In this document: piece by piece, positions 11,173 through 24,271 of the stretch
Position numbering within the stretch: position 1 is the stretch's first letter
Layout: each line of letters begins with the position of its first letter
NCBI GenBank assembly: GCA_022264855.1
Contig: JABYQU010000037.1
Span: 310,001 to 374,000 of the forward strand
Source: Lenzites betulinus
Taxonomy: Eukaryota; Basidiomycota; Agaricomycetes; Polyporales; Polyporaceae
Length of the DNA stretch: 64,000 nt
Direction of reading: 5' to 3'
Notes under the pieces: model-generated
What the model was told of the DNA's origin: nothing
Databases searched by the model: none
The model's input: only the letters and a program-made list of their open reading frames with translations
Made by a program: the position numbers and the translations under genes

Positions 11173-12541
11173 TCAGAAGGTCACGAACGCGCTGGCGTAG
11201 CTGACGCTGGAGTCTTTCACCGTGACACATGCGCTGCTCTGCTCGTACCGCACCCACTTGACCTTCGGCGTCTTCCCCTGCTGCCCCAGGGCGGTGAGCG
11301 CCCCGAGCAAGACGCCAATCGGATGGCGTCCGCAGATCGTGTTCTTCGTGCGCGCGAGGTAATCTGCGAATTCGCGGTGCGCTTGAGAGGCCGTGCGAGG
11401 GGGGAGGGTGAGCAAATCCATGGCCTCGTGGTCCAGGGCCTTTATGGATGCGTGAATGGGGTGCTCCTTCAGTGCGGCTGGAGATGGGCCTGATTGAGAT
11501 AGTCGGAGGGGAGCAACCGTGCTTGGAGGGGGCTTCGGGTAGTAGAACGTGTATTGGAATCGGGCGCCCCTGTTGGCGTAGCGATGAGGATTCGTATGGC
11601 CAATGGCTAGAAAAAGGAGCGTACCAGTGGCAGAAGTCACTCGAAATGACGAACATCGTATCGTCTCTGGCTAGGTAGGGGGCCAAAAGCTGCCCGTACG
11701 AGACCTCTTTGTCGTAGTTTATCGCGCCCACAAGGATAGGCACGATGGAGATGTCCTTCCTAGATACTCAGTGTCAGCAAACGAGGACTATGCGGCAGTG
11801 TCATGAGCCTACTTACCCCTCAAAGACTTTCCGAACATATGGTAGATGCATCTCAATGCTGTGTTCGTCCTCGTCAGTTTGTAAGTCCATCTCTGTGAAC
11901 TGTCCCGTTCCCTTCAGCTCTTGTGTCGCTGTAAGGAGTAAACTTGAGCATATATCGCTTACTGGCCAATGTTCACTCACTCTCTACGTCAATCGGAAGA
12001 ACACCCAGTGGGGTCTCATATTGTGTGCAACGCGTAACGGCACATCCGTCGAGGTAGACATGGTGCGCAGGGCCCAACACGAACACTCGTGTTCTGTTAA
12101 CAATCAGAAACCGCACATATGCATGCAAAGGCAACACGAACATCCCAGTGGTGTCTATGCTCTTGTATGCCCAAGCTGCGGTGGGTCCAGAATACGAGTA
12201 CCCCGCATGACTGGATTACCCAGATGTGAGCTACTGCTCGAAGTATGAGACTAGTACTTCAACGTACGGGGCGATAACTGCCTTGGTGCCTGAGACGGGC
12301 GGACTGTACTCGTCTTCCGGGGAGGGATTCACACCCTGTAGCCACCCTGACAGTTCGCGGTCGAGTCGACTGGCTGGGTTCTTGTCAGTTCCTGTCGTGT
12401 CAGTTGCACTACGCCACCACATACCATTACCAGTGTACCATGAATCCGCATGACTCGCTTCTCTGTGAACAAATCAGTGAGACGACAGCCCGGACTGAAA
12501 GGGTGCTAGAGATGGGGATCGCAAATCTACCTGGACGTCAT
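11173..12541 (-). CDS. MEMO1: MEMO family protein
   Basis: Eight exons on the minus strand (12541-12531, 12462-12425, 12373-12268, 12210-12142, 12093-11981, 11928-11817, 11759-11625, 11569-11173) give 326 residues. MEMO proteins have an extradiol-dioxygenase-like fold and occur in all domains; eukaryotic members act in redox and motility control. The metal-site motifs are present: HADSWYTGN near the start, [53 protein letters not shown] and SSDFCHWG. The coding start lies in an 11-nt exon (M-T-S-R split), which gives the usual family N-terminus. The donor of intron 4 (GTTCGT at 12141) is weak, but the frame and the TTGIT-RVFVLG junction support it. Length matches the family. Confidence 0.93.
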
Positions 12542-13165
12542 CGAACTGACAATTATATGTCCGAATCACTGAAGGTGTAGATATTAATGAGGCTTGGGGT
12601 GTATACTCTGCGAGGACAGCCTGATGGTCAAGAACTTCGTTTGCTCCTGGTGTTTGACAGTGATCGCACGAGCTTATGGATGTATAGGGTCCGATCACCT
12701 TCGAACAAACGTCGAGGGTAGGTAGTGGTTAGAGCTAGCCCTGCACAACCTCAATATGGCTCATTGTGGATTGATCAAGATACACGTGCTACGCAGCGCT
12801 GTATCAGTGCATGGCCGCGACCATCGAAGCCGTTTCCTATCGTTGGGCGTGGGAGGCAAATCCGAAACCCAGCTATGTTGCCTAATCGCCATACAACGGT
12901 GCATGGGGGGCAAGCACCACGTTTGTTCGTAGAATCTTACTTGAAGGAAGAAAAATAGAAGACACAACCATGGTAGCACTGTTGTTGGTGCGATAAAATC
13001 CCAAGCATTATATATGGCGTTTGAGGCATTCATGAGGTGGGATATGCACGCGGAAAACTAATGTCCTGGAACATGGTCGCATGTCGTTTATCTCTGGCAT
13101 AGTCAAATGGATACATGGATGAAAAGGACAGCAAAAGAGATAACAATGATACCGACGACGACCTT
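12542..13165. other. Intergenic, MEMO 5' side to RPL32 3' side
   Basis: This holds the MEMO promoter and the 3' flank of RPL32. The short open frames have no recognisable content. Confidence 0.5.
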
Positions 13166-13757
13166 TTACTCCTCCGACCGCAGACGAGCCGCAGCGTTGG
13201 TGACCTTCACGCCGAGGACCTTGGCCCTGTGGAGACATCGTATCGTTTTCAACGTCATATGGACGACTGATTGTGCTTACCTCTCAAGGATGAGTGTCCG
13301 GTTACGGCTGCTGACGTTGTGCGCAACCTCCGCCGCGAAGCTTTTGTTGTGCATGAGCAGAAGGTCAACTTCCCGCACGTTGCTGACAAGCAGCTTCTTC
13401 AGGCCATTGGGAAGGAGATGACGGGTCTACAAGGGAAAATGAGATCAAGCCGAAGTGCAATAGAAACGTGAGTCTCACCTTCTTGTTGCTGCCGTAGCCG
13501 ATCTGAAAGGATGGTGAATAACCGCCGCGTAACAGGCACAGGAGTCGGACTGACCTTGGGCATGGGCAGTTGGCCCTTGAACCGACGCCTGACGCGGTTA
13601 TCAATACCCTTGGGTTTCCTCCATGCCTCCTTGACACCGTGGTAGCGGTCGGACTGGTGGCGCCTGCAAGGGGGATGAATACCGGTCGCATGTACGGGAC
13701 CAGGGAATCTCACTTGAAGGGCTTGGTGCGCTTCTTGACGATGGGGACCTTGACCAT
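13166..13757 (-). CDS. RPL32: 60S ribosomal protein L32 (eL32)
   Basis: Five exons on the minus strand encode 127 residues. Intron ends were placed where the protein matches eL32. The order is [15 protein letters not shown], then [64 protein letters not shown] and the C-terminal [16 protein letters not shown]. It is a component of the large ribosomal subunit. The stop is at 13168-13166. The second exon/third exon joint falls after PMPK, and one 24-nt exon codes IGYGSNKK. Length equals the usual eL32 length. It is divergent to the kinase gene at 14228, with 470 bp between the two start codons. Confidence 0.97.
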
Positions 13758-14227
13758 GGTGGACTGCAGGAGGGAGAGGATGAGAACGGAGCAAAAAGCA
13801 GGAGTTGTCCAGAACGGCAGCCCAGCCTAACGGGTCATCTGGCGCGGAGACTTTGCATCCACCGTCTTCCTAGCAGAATCCACGCAAGAAAGTCGCACGA
13901 GCAGAGTCCTGGCACGCTGGGCTGTCGATCCAGAGGTCTAGCATGGTGTACTTACTGTTCGTGTGGCTTGAGGGGGGCGTTGGCGGGGGCGTAGGGCAGC
14001 CGATGCACAAAACAGACGAGCGGTCTCCTGACGGGCGCCTGTAGCACGTGGGAGCGGGGTTGCCGAAACGGGGGTGCCGGATTGTGATCGCGGGCGCCTA
14101 GGGCGTTATCGGACGGAGGGACGGAGGAGAGTCGCACGGACGGCGTCGATTGGGAAGGGCGGCCACCTGCTCCGTATGGACAGCTCATCGTTCCGTTGGG
14201 GCTGTCGCAAGTGAGCCAGCGACGACG
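13758..14227. other. Divergent promoter, RPL32 / kinase
   Basis: A shared upstream region with GC-rich tracts around 13970-14100. It probably drives both genes. No TATA box or clear ribosomal-gene motif was recognised. Confidence 0.45.
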
Positions 14228-16397
14228 ATGTATCCTCCTAGACCTGCGCCTCCCATCATGGACGCCGAAGACGACTCGAGTTCGGAAGACGAGTATGTGT
14301 GGACTGCAGCAAGCCGCCTGCCGAGATGCGCCGCTAAACTACAACCCACGTGCAAACAACCGCGGTCCCACCAGCAGCCACTCCGTTCTTCTCGTTCACG
14401 CTCAGCGCCCCCCTCCTCTGCTCCCGCCAGTTCTCTCTCTACCCCCCGTTACCCCAAAGGCCGCCCTCCGCTGAAAGACAGCATGCTCGCCGCCCCGACC
14501 GTTGATCTCCCCCTGGACGACGATGACTGGATGGCCCCGTCCTCTAGCCCCCGACTCTACCGCGCCGCAAGCGTGGGGAACAGCTGGGGGGTCACTTCAA
14601 TCGGTCGAGGTTTTCACTGGAACAACCGTGCCGAGGAGAGCAATAGCGATCAGGAGAAGGACGACGACTCACCACCCCAACCAGCCGTGAACGCATCCAA
14701 CGATCGGACGAGCATCCTCCGTGCAACTCGCCCGGCGTGGCTAAGTACTTCCGCAGTGCCTCGGTCTGCAGCTGCCGCCAGTGGCCTCGGCATGCTCTCT
14801 ACATCTATGGCACCCCCGACCTCCCTATCCCCTTTGTCGCCCTCGCGGACGGGCAGCTTTATCTCCGGTCCTCTTACGCGTTCTCCAGTCCAGTCGCGAC
14901 CTTCATCTCCGCGCCCCTTCTCTTCGCGTCCCGCTTCTCCCTGGCCTGTACCCGGCACGCCATCAATCCGGAGCCCTCTTTCTAGTCGCCCGTCTTCGCC
15001 GCGCTCTTCCCAGTTCCCTCGGATGCGACGTCGGTCCTCGCAGCAGCGCGTCTCCCTCATCGCGGGCCGTGTTTCCATAGCTCCGATCGAACCGCCCTCT
15101 CCGCTTCCTTCAGGTCCGCAGAGGCTGGTGCGGACCAACAGCGCCGCTAGCTACCTGAGTGTTGCAAGTAGCACGGGGCCTCCGACTCCGGGTGAGAAGC
15201 CTAGTGTAGGAGGAGACCGAAGCATATCGGAGTTTGTGATAGAAAGGGAAATTGGGCGAGGCGCGTACGGGCTGGTGAAACGCGCAAGGGAGATGATGGA
15301 CGACGGCACACTAGGAGTATGGTGACACTAACTTGCTTGCACGCCACACATCACTGACGCTACGAGCAGCCCCCGCTCATCATTAAACAAATTATCAAAT
15401 CGCGTATCCTCGCGGACTGCTGGAAGAGGCATCCTAAATTCGGCACAATACCTATTGAAATCTACGTCATGTCCGCCATATCAACTACACACTACGTCCT
15501 ACCGCCGCGTCGCCCGTGGGATCCCCTTCGACACAAACCAAATGAACATAATGACTGGGTAGAAGGCAAGGTAGTGGGCGGCCACCCCAACATCTGCCCC
15601 CTCCTCGACTTCTTCGAGGATAATCATTACTATTACCTCGTTCTTCCGTCTACTACCCCAGAACCCAAACCCGACGAGCCTTCGCCGCCGACGGATCTTT
15701 TTGACTTGGTCGAGAGCTACCCACACGGCCTGCCCGCGGACCTTGTCCGAAGCTACCTCGGCCAAATTGCAGATGCAATGGCGTTCTTGCATGCTAAGGG
15801 GATTGGTACGCACCTTCTTCACCCGAACAGAGACGCTCGATACTGAGAAGCACCTCAGTGCATCGCGATATCAAGGATGAGAACGTAGTCCTCGGGCCTG
15901 ACGGCAAGTGCGTCCTTATCGACTTCGGCAGCTCCGGCCTCGTGAAGAAGGGCGGGTGGGACACATTCAGTGGCACGTGAGTGGACTCTTTGCCACCCAC
16001 GAAGTCGGCCTTCTCACCGATGGATCAATGCAGCCTCGATTACGCAGGACCAGAGATCTTGCGGGGAGAGCGATATTTCGGGAAGGAGCAAGATGTCTGG
16101 GCGTTTGGCGTCGTCGCCTACGTGATGCTGGTCGGGGAATGTCCATTCACGACGGCGGCAGAAGCTCAAAGCGGTCTCGACTCTCCTTTCGCGAATGCGT
16201 CGATAGCACTAGACGAGCGTTGCGCGGAGGGTCATGAGAAGGACGGCGAGGAGGAGGACGGAGGAGGAGCGCTGGGAGATGCAGCGGCACTCGTCAAGGC
16301 ATGCCTGCGGGTCGATGTGAGCGCACGTCCAACGTTCCAAGCGATCCTCCAGAGTCGTTTCCTGAGCGGCGGCGGAGGATGGGGGATGACCCCATGA
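14228..16397 (+). CDS. Serine/threonine protein kinase, PAS-kinase (PSK/PASK)-like
   Basis: Four exons (14228-15316, 15370-15805, 15859-15976, 16034-16397) give 668 residues. The first 330 are Ser/Pro/Arg-rich and look disordered. The kinase domain runs from about residue 335. It has the glycine loop [12 protein letters not shown], the lysine in LIIKQIIK, the catalytic loop [12 protein letters not shown], the Mg loop LIDFGSSG and the segment [15 protein letters not shown]. The wording of the Mg loop and activation segment is close to PAS kinases (yeast Psk1/2), which link nutrient status to glucan synthesis and translation. No PAS domain is visible, so it is a PASK-like catalytic unit rather than a standard PASK. 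All catalytic residues are intact. The ATG at 14228 is the first in frame. Confidence 0.88.
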
Positions 16398-17037
16398 TCT
16401 CATCCTACGGAACTTACTATCCCGCATGGAAAGTGCGTGCAATGCCTTCATGAACGAGCAATCAGAAGCCGCGTAGAGCTGCCAGGCTGATTGAGATTGT
16501 CTTGCAGGTACATAGTATGTTATCTGATGGCTTCGCGTCCTGCAGGCGTACCTCTAGACGAGTCTTACACGTCTTTGGCGCTATCTCTCCACCATCCATC
16601 CATCCATCGTTCGGAACTTCCGCGACGCGATACTCATCTACAGCTCGCCCATGACCACCTTGTATGCACAATAATGTTATCGACACCATCGCATCCCCTC
16701 TCGTCCCGCATCTGTTCTAGTATCCCTATTGCCCGTACGATGTATCCCAGTAGTTTAGCAACCCTGTGCAATAGAACGGAGTGTACATTTCCCCGCGTTC
16801 AGGCAGTCGACATGATCGCGGTCGGGAGGAACTTGCGGGGTCGAGCGTATACTCGAAAGATCTGGATCTGAGATTTTGCCCGGAAGTGCACAGGCGCCGA
16901 CATTTCAGCCAATGACGATGCTGCTGGAGGCCGGAGGTGACTCCGGATGGACGGCGGGTCCGGCCGGCGCATGGGTGGAGGGTTGTAATCAGCCAGATCT
17001 CCATCGATCATCTAAAATTTTCGACCCCGCGCGAGAG

Positions 17038-17046
17038 TACATAAAC
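17038..17046 (+). promoter_or_regulatory. TATA-like element of TEF1
   Basis: TACATAAAC stands just before a CT-rich tract (17053-17110), the usual core-promoter plan of strongly expressed fungal genes. It is about 90 bp upstream of the start of the leader intron. Confidence 0.6.
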
Positions 17047-17129
17047 CTTAGAAGCTCTTCCTCCTCGAGTTTCTTCTTACCCTCATCTTCCCCCCCTCCC
17101 TCTCCCCACTTTCATACACTTTCGTTTGC

Positions 17130-19079
<1,950 letters not shown>

Positions 19080-19726
19080 ACGACTTAGACGCGGTCTCTC
19101 TTTCCCTCGGTCCCTCCCCCTCGCTTTCCTTCATCTCATCTCGCATGGTATCTCTAACTCTCGCAACTGTGTTCTACCATCTCCATCATTGTTGTATTCA
19201 CGATAACGAAGCAGCCCGTCGGCCTTGCTGTCCCGGCGGCTCATGTTCAGTAATGTCCTTGCGTTGTTGTGCGTCGAGAATGAGAAGTTCGCAACCATTG
19301 TAGCGTTGGTATCCAAATCTCTGATGCGTGTTTCAACGTGCTGGCTGCTGCAACCCCGTTCGCGTCCCGTTGAGTATTGTCATAAGTACTATTACGCCCG
19401 TCGGTGCGACGCCATCCGCTGAGATCTAGATTTATCAGTACGGAAGGTTCCGCGAGTACTTGTTTTGGCGGGAAACTATGTATCAGCGAGTTAACACGTA
19501 AACTGGAGGTGCACACTTCCAGTCTTACGGCAAGCGCATCGGGTTCTAGCTTATAACATCTTCGTTTGTTGAGCTCAACTTCCACCTCGTACACTCCCCC
19601 TATACACATTCCCTAAGACTACATATTGTGGCGGAAGGTACCGAGTCGACGGTGCCGGCGAACCGCACGCTGCAGACCTTTTTCCAGCAGTCCAAGGGCG
19701 AAAGCAGATGGATGTGCGACGCACAT
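19080..19726. other. Intergenic, between converging TEF1 and dienelactone hydrolase
   Basis: This contains the 3' UTRs of both genes. No gene was recognised. Confidence 0.5.
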
Positions 19727-21217
19727 TCAACAGACGTGCTCAATCTCGCCACCGGTGTCGACACGTTCCCCGAGGTCTCTGCCAACCGTGCGCTCGAACA
19801 CTTCCATCATGAAAGTGAAGATCGAGCGCGTCAGGGCGGCGTCCCAGCGGCCCTTCGACTGCTCGTCGCGGACGAACGCGTGCTGAGCCTGCACCTCGAT
19901 AAACTACACCAGTCCGAGGTGTAAGCTGATTTCTCGGCGTCGCGTCCGTGTAGACTCACAGAGGTGGTGACATTCATGTCCTCGAGGACCTTGCGGATGA
20001 GGTCCCTGCCCTCGCGGGGGACGTGCGTGTCCTGCTTGCCGAAGATCATCTGCGAATACGTGTGCGTAGTGAGACGATGCGCGACGTGCGCGGCGGGATC
20101 GCGGTGCGCGGCGGGGACGTACCACAAGCTCGCCCTTCCCGTTGAGATCGCCGTTGCGGACGCGGATGAGCGTGTCGTCGCTCTTGCCCTTGCCGAGGGT
20201 CGCGCTGTGAATGTCGGTGGCGAAGAAGCAGACGGAAGCCAGGACACGGGGGTCGAAGGCGGCCTGGAAGACGGCGCGGTGAGTCTAGAGTGCGGCGCGC
20301 ATCACGCGATATACAAATTCGGGCCATGCGTACCCTGAAGGACTATTATTGCGGGGTCATGGGTAAGTTATCCGATTCATCCGCGCCGGAGGGCGAGGGG
20401 GACTCACCAGGTGCCCCCCGAGACACATCCCGGTCGCTGCATGACCGGTCAGGTCAGGATATCTCCCTGGTCGTTAGTCTGAGGGCAAGGCGTACAGGCA
20501 ATCCGCCCGTTGCAATTCTTCAGAGAGCAGAGGAGATCGATGGACAGCTTCGCATCCTTTAACGGGAGCAGACATGGATCAGATAATAATTCGAGACGGC
20601 TGGGGCGTGAAACCGACCTCATTGTAGCCGGCAATTTCTTTTTCGATCTGTCGTTGTGCGAGCTCAAGACAGGCGTTGACTGCGCAACGTCCCCGCCCAC
20701 CTTGTACTTGTTTCCCCTGTCAGTTCCTAACAAGGGCGTGTTAACACTCGAGTCTTCGCTCTGTGCAGTCATACGAGGCCGTACCTTCGACATCGTATGG
20801 GAGAGCGTCGGGACCCTCAAATTCGTGGTAGCACGACGGGCAAGCTTGATCGCGCGCACATCAGCATGCCATATAGCGTCGGGGAGCATCCACGCTTGCC
20901 AACTACATATCCATTGCTTGCGATCTGGCCTGCGAAGCGTTCAACGGGACCGGTCACTTGGTATATTTCGCTGTTTTACGATGAGCTACGGCTCGTGAAC
21001 AGCCGCTATTTTCTTCTGCCGCACCTGAAGCATACAACGCCTTTAAACAGCCATTCAGTTAGTATTTCATCTCTGGGGAAGCTATATGAGGTCACATACC
21101 GGGAAACTTGGCGTTCGGGTAGTTTGGGAGCGAGGGCGCGATCACAAAAATGCGGATGGGCCTGCCGTTGGAGTTGAGCTGCGAGGGGACATCGTGGTAT
21201 GTTTTGGTGATCAGCAT
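19727..21217 (-). CDS. Dienelactone hydrolase family protein
   Basis: Eleven exons on the minus strand (21217-21100, 21040-21025, 20970-20900, 20844-20785, 20726-20701, 20647-20618, 20556-20496, 20436-20408, 20263-20123, 20049-19960, 19903-19727) give 272 residues. This alpha/beta hydrolase uses a Cys-Asp-His triad: the nucleophile is in STGMCLGGHL, the Asp in IFGKQDTHVP and the His in EVQAQHAF. The N-terminus MLITKTYHDVPSQL, then FSEIYQVTGPVERFA and CPSCYHEFEG, is the usual fungal form. The substrate is unknown; relatives cleave dienelactones in aromatic breakdown, which would suit a wood or litter fungus. Odd points: a 16-nt exon, exons of 26, 29 and 30 nt, and a GC-AG intron (20845-20899, donor GCAAGC). 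Confidence 0.88.
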
Positions 21218-21420
21218 ATTTGTTTGGCTTGTGTGTGTCTTCGAACTTGGATATTGAATGTCCTTGGTGGCGGTCCTGATCCAAGGGCGGGAGATCGCGC
21301 TCTCATCGGATTTGGAAACTTTAAGCACGCGACGCGAAGGTCACGTGGGTCGACGTCAGGAGAGACGAACGTGCGTCCAAGGCGAGCATCCGTCTTGAGT
21401 TTTATGGCGACCCCTGGACG

Positions 21421-21430
21421 CATATATAAA
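21421..21430 (+). promoter_or_regulatory. TATA box of the GNAT-like gene
   Basis: CATATATAAA lies 63 bp upstream of the ATG at 21493, inside GC-rich DNA. Spacing fits a short leader. Confidence 0.55.
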
Positions 21431-21492
21431 CCGCCATCTGGCTTCGCAAGGCCCAACCAGCCCCCATATCGCTGCCCAAAGTTCAGGTCAGC

Positions 21493-22393
21493 ATGGTCGA
21501 ACCCGTAGCAAGAATGCGCCCCGTCGAGGCCGCAGACCGGAAACTGGTTCTCTTCGCCATCGGCAAGGCCGAGATGGAACCCATAGCCACTGCCAACAGG
21601 AAACGTACGTGCGATGGTGGCTTCCACATGCACTCGCTCACACCCTGTTTGTACAGTGTACAGCAACCCACTAGTGCTCGCGCTATGGATTGGGCTTTCT
21701 TCTGTATTCGTGGAGTACATGAAATGGTGGCCTAAACCCGAGCACGGCATATTCGGCTACCTCTCCCCTATACCTGCCCTGGGTGCTGTCTCCATCGCTT
21801 TCATGTTCGCGATAGATTGGTATGTCATTGTTTTCATCTACGGCGACGTCTGCTCACATCCTCACAGGCTAAATCGCTGGGGTTTCGAGGATCGCTCGGC
21901 GCACGTTCTCCGCCGGACGGACCTGGTCGACATCCCCGCGTACTACTCACGTTCACCCTCCTCCGGATTCTGGATCCTAGAGTACAACGACCGATTCGTA
22001 GGCATGATCGCCCTCGACGCTTCCCCCGACGCGGAGGCAGACGAGCAAGTCGTGGCAGGCTCGATCAAGAAGGACCGGGAGGGACATGTGAAGATGTCCA
22101 AAGGCACCTCCAAGATCGCGACAATTCGCCACTTCCACGTCGAGGAGGCATACCGCGCTGCGGACATGCAGGGCGAGTTGCTCGACTACGCGTTGAAGCA
22201 CGCATTCGCCGCCGATCCCAAACTTGAAGGCGTACGCGCTGCTGAGTTGTCCTTGAAGGGATACATTGGCGCCGCCCTTCGTAAGCGTGGGTTTGCCCTA
22301 GAGAAAAAGGGGGAGCGCATTGGGACGCTGCGGTGGCAGCAAAGCGTTAGGCTGCTGGAGAGGAGCAAATGGACGCCTTCGCAGGACGAGTAG
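21493..22393 (+). CDS. Membrane-anchored GNAT-like protein, possibly Pho86-like
   Basis: Three exons (21493-21604, 21657-21819, 21868-22393) give 266 residues. Two hydrophobic segments (about residues 41-60 and 71-92) form a likely hairpin anchor. The C-terminal part has the order of a GNAT fold: a strand with GFWILEYNDRFVGMIALDA, then IRHFHVEEAYRAADMQGELL in place of the acetyl-CoA loop, and a late helix-strand with AALRKRGFALEKKGER. The loop is not the classical R/Q-x-x-G-x-G/A, so acetyltransferase activity is uncertain. The plan (N-terminal hairpin plus degenerate GNAT) resembles yeast Pho86, an ER protein needed for phosphate transporter export. A substrate-bearing membrane N-acetyltransferase is the alternative. 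Confidence 0.68.
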
Positions 22394-22525
22394 TGATGTA
22401 TCTTCATGGGTTTTTATGGGTTGAATATGTACCTCAATCGAATAGCCGCATTCGCCCAAGGACACTGAAGAGTGCTTCGAATTCAAGTTATCGCACCACC
22501 GGCTACACCATCAGAGCTTTACTCG

Positions 22526-23648
22526 CTATACTGAACTTTGAGGCTTTAGGAACGCCACAAGCCTCTCCGCAACAATTTGCCAATGTCCATCCTGGAGCAC
22601 CAAGTGGTGCGCGGCGCCCTGTACGGTGACTACCTCCGCCTGAGGCACGCGGGTCTTGATCTTGTTTGCCTCGTTGTAAGGGACGATGGGATCATCAGTT
22701 CCCTGGACACATGCGTCAACTTCCACACTCGATAACGTTCCTGCCGGTGCGATGCATAATCCTCACGTGGATGATGAGCACTTCGTAGTGCTGCTGTGTG
22801 GGTCCTGCCATAGCTTGCGCGACCGCGTCGAACGCGGCTTCGAGGCCACGGATTGGACCGTCCTGGAAGCACGAGCCTAGGCTTCGTTTATAGCCGGGGA
22901 GCTCGCTGCTCTGTAGATCACGAAGCTGCGTAGGTTTAGACTGTTAGGTGCTGCAGATGCTAAGTTCCCGGTCGTTCTAAGCGCACCTGTTCGTACTGCG
23001 GAATTGGGGCGGTTGTGCTCTGAAAATCGTTTAAGGGTGGCAAAGACAACAATGCGGAGTGGACATACAGGGTTTGGAGCACCTGTACGCTGTAAAGAGG
23101 CATGATGCCATGTTCAATTCGTACCATCCAGACGAAAGGTACGGACATACCTCGAGAAGGCCAGCAGAGGCTATGAACACGACCTTTCCCGCAACCAGAT
23201 GAGGCATAGATGCAGCAAAGGCAGCAGCGACGCCTCCGCCCATGGAGAAGCCGACTATATGCGTAGTATCCCACCTGATATACTGCAGTAGAAGCGCAAG
23301 CTGGACCACAAACAGTCTGGCATCGAACGTCGTGTACGGGGCCTCGGAATAACCCTTGCCGTACAGATCTGGGGATCGTGGGTGGTCATTGGGACACATG
23401 CCCGGAAACGTAACTGATCTGTCCTTACATACCGTACGCCAAGACGCGGAAGCCATGTTCTGCGAGATATGGGGCTAACTTCATCCAGGTGACGCTTGGC
23501 GTGGATATCCCGTGAATGAGGACCACCTGCATGCCTGTGTTCAGCGCATGGGCAAAGCGTGACTGATGATAAATGGTTACCTTTACACCGTCTTCAGGGC
23601 CAAGGATCCAGTAGCGGGTGCGACCATATGGAAGTTGAGCGTAATTCC
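22526..23648 (-). CDS. Alpha/beta hydrolase fold protein (first exon not placed)
   Basis: On the minus strand the spliced reading gives YAQLPYGRTRYWILGPEDG, an oxyanion segment VVLIHGIST, YDLYGKGYSEAPYTT, the nucleophile elbow HIVGFSMGGG, a lid region, the acid in HGTDDPIVPYNE and the His in VQGAAHHLVLQDG. So the Ser-Asp-His triad is complete. It could be an esterase, lipase or epoxide-hydrolase-like enzyme; no substrate can be named. Introns lie near 23531-23578, 23371-23432, 23081-23151, 22942-22986 and 22697-22762. The first recognised exon begins after an acceptor at 23649 and needs one base from an upstream exon. I could not place that exon with confidence, so the start is open and the true 5' end is upstream of 23648. 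Confidence 0.75.
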
Positions 23649-24271
23649 CTGCCAAGTAACATACTAGCTAAATGCCGCCTGGGCCGGCGGCTCGAACCTT
23701 GTGTGCGGGCACTGCGGGGTGCTTGAGAGGCGGCCCGCCGGCCCGACGGGCGCTGGTCGAAATGCGCTTCAATTGTCGGGGGGGAGGTGACCTTGCACAC
23801 AAGGTAATCAGCTAAGAACATTGAGAACTCAATGTTGTAGGCTGCCATTGGGGAACAGATCCTCCGGATAGACCTGTCGTATACGAGAGGTTACTGGTAG
23901 GACCTCCATGGAAGGGTCTGCGCGTCCTAGAACCTGCGTAGATATTTGGAAACGTCAGTCCGGTCTTCCGAACGAAGTATTGTGGCACATCTTGGTGGCA
24001 CACACGTTAGTGTTGCTGCTCATGTTGGAATCGTCGTAGGGTGTTGCTTGCAGACCGCTTATTGACAAATCTCATCAGTATAAGGAGCAAGTTCACAGGT
24101 GGGAACGAGATGCATTGGACGCGGGCTCCCGTGTGGCCGGGGTCATGGGAAGAGTGTGAGGCTCAGCTTGCCGGGCCCGTCGGCGTCATCCTATAATCAT
24201 ATAGCACTCCGACTTTCACGGAGATCTGGAGATCTACACACCATCCGCGCCACCAGGCTCACTCTCCGAAA
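23649..24271. other. Divergent region, hydrolase / ELP5
   Basis: This should hold the missing first exon of the hydrolase and the ELP5 promoter. It contains a very GC-rich block (23674-23755) with a 10-bp perfect inverted repeat (arms 23681-23690 and 23735-23744). No other gene was seen. Confidence 0.45.

Noticed and set aside
20560..20620. Apparent frameshift and stop in the dienelactone hydrolase after GFTPQPSRIII
   Set aside because: An intron from GTCGGT to TTAAAG joins AGYNE to DAKLSIDLL in phase 0, and the result reads smoothly with the rest of the family, so no lesion is needed.
23674..23760. tRNA-like block with GGTTCGAGCC on the minus strand
   Set aside because: The T-stem and acceptor stem do not pair and there is no D arm; it is a GC-rich inverted repeat only.
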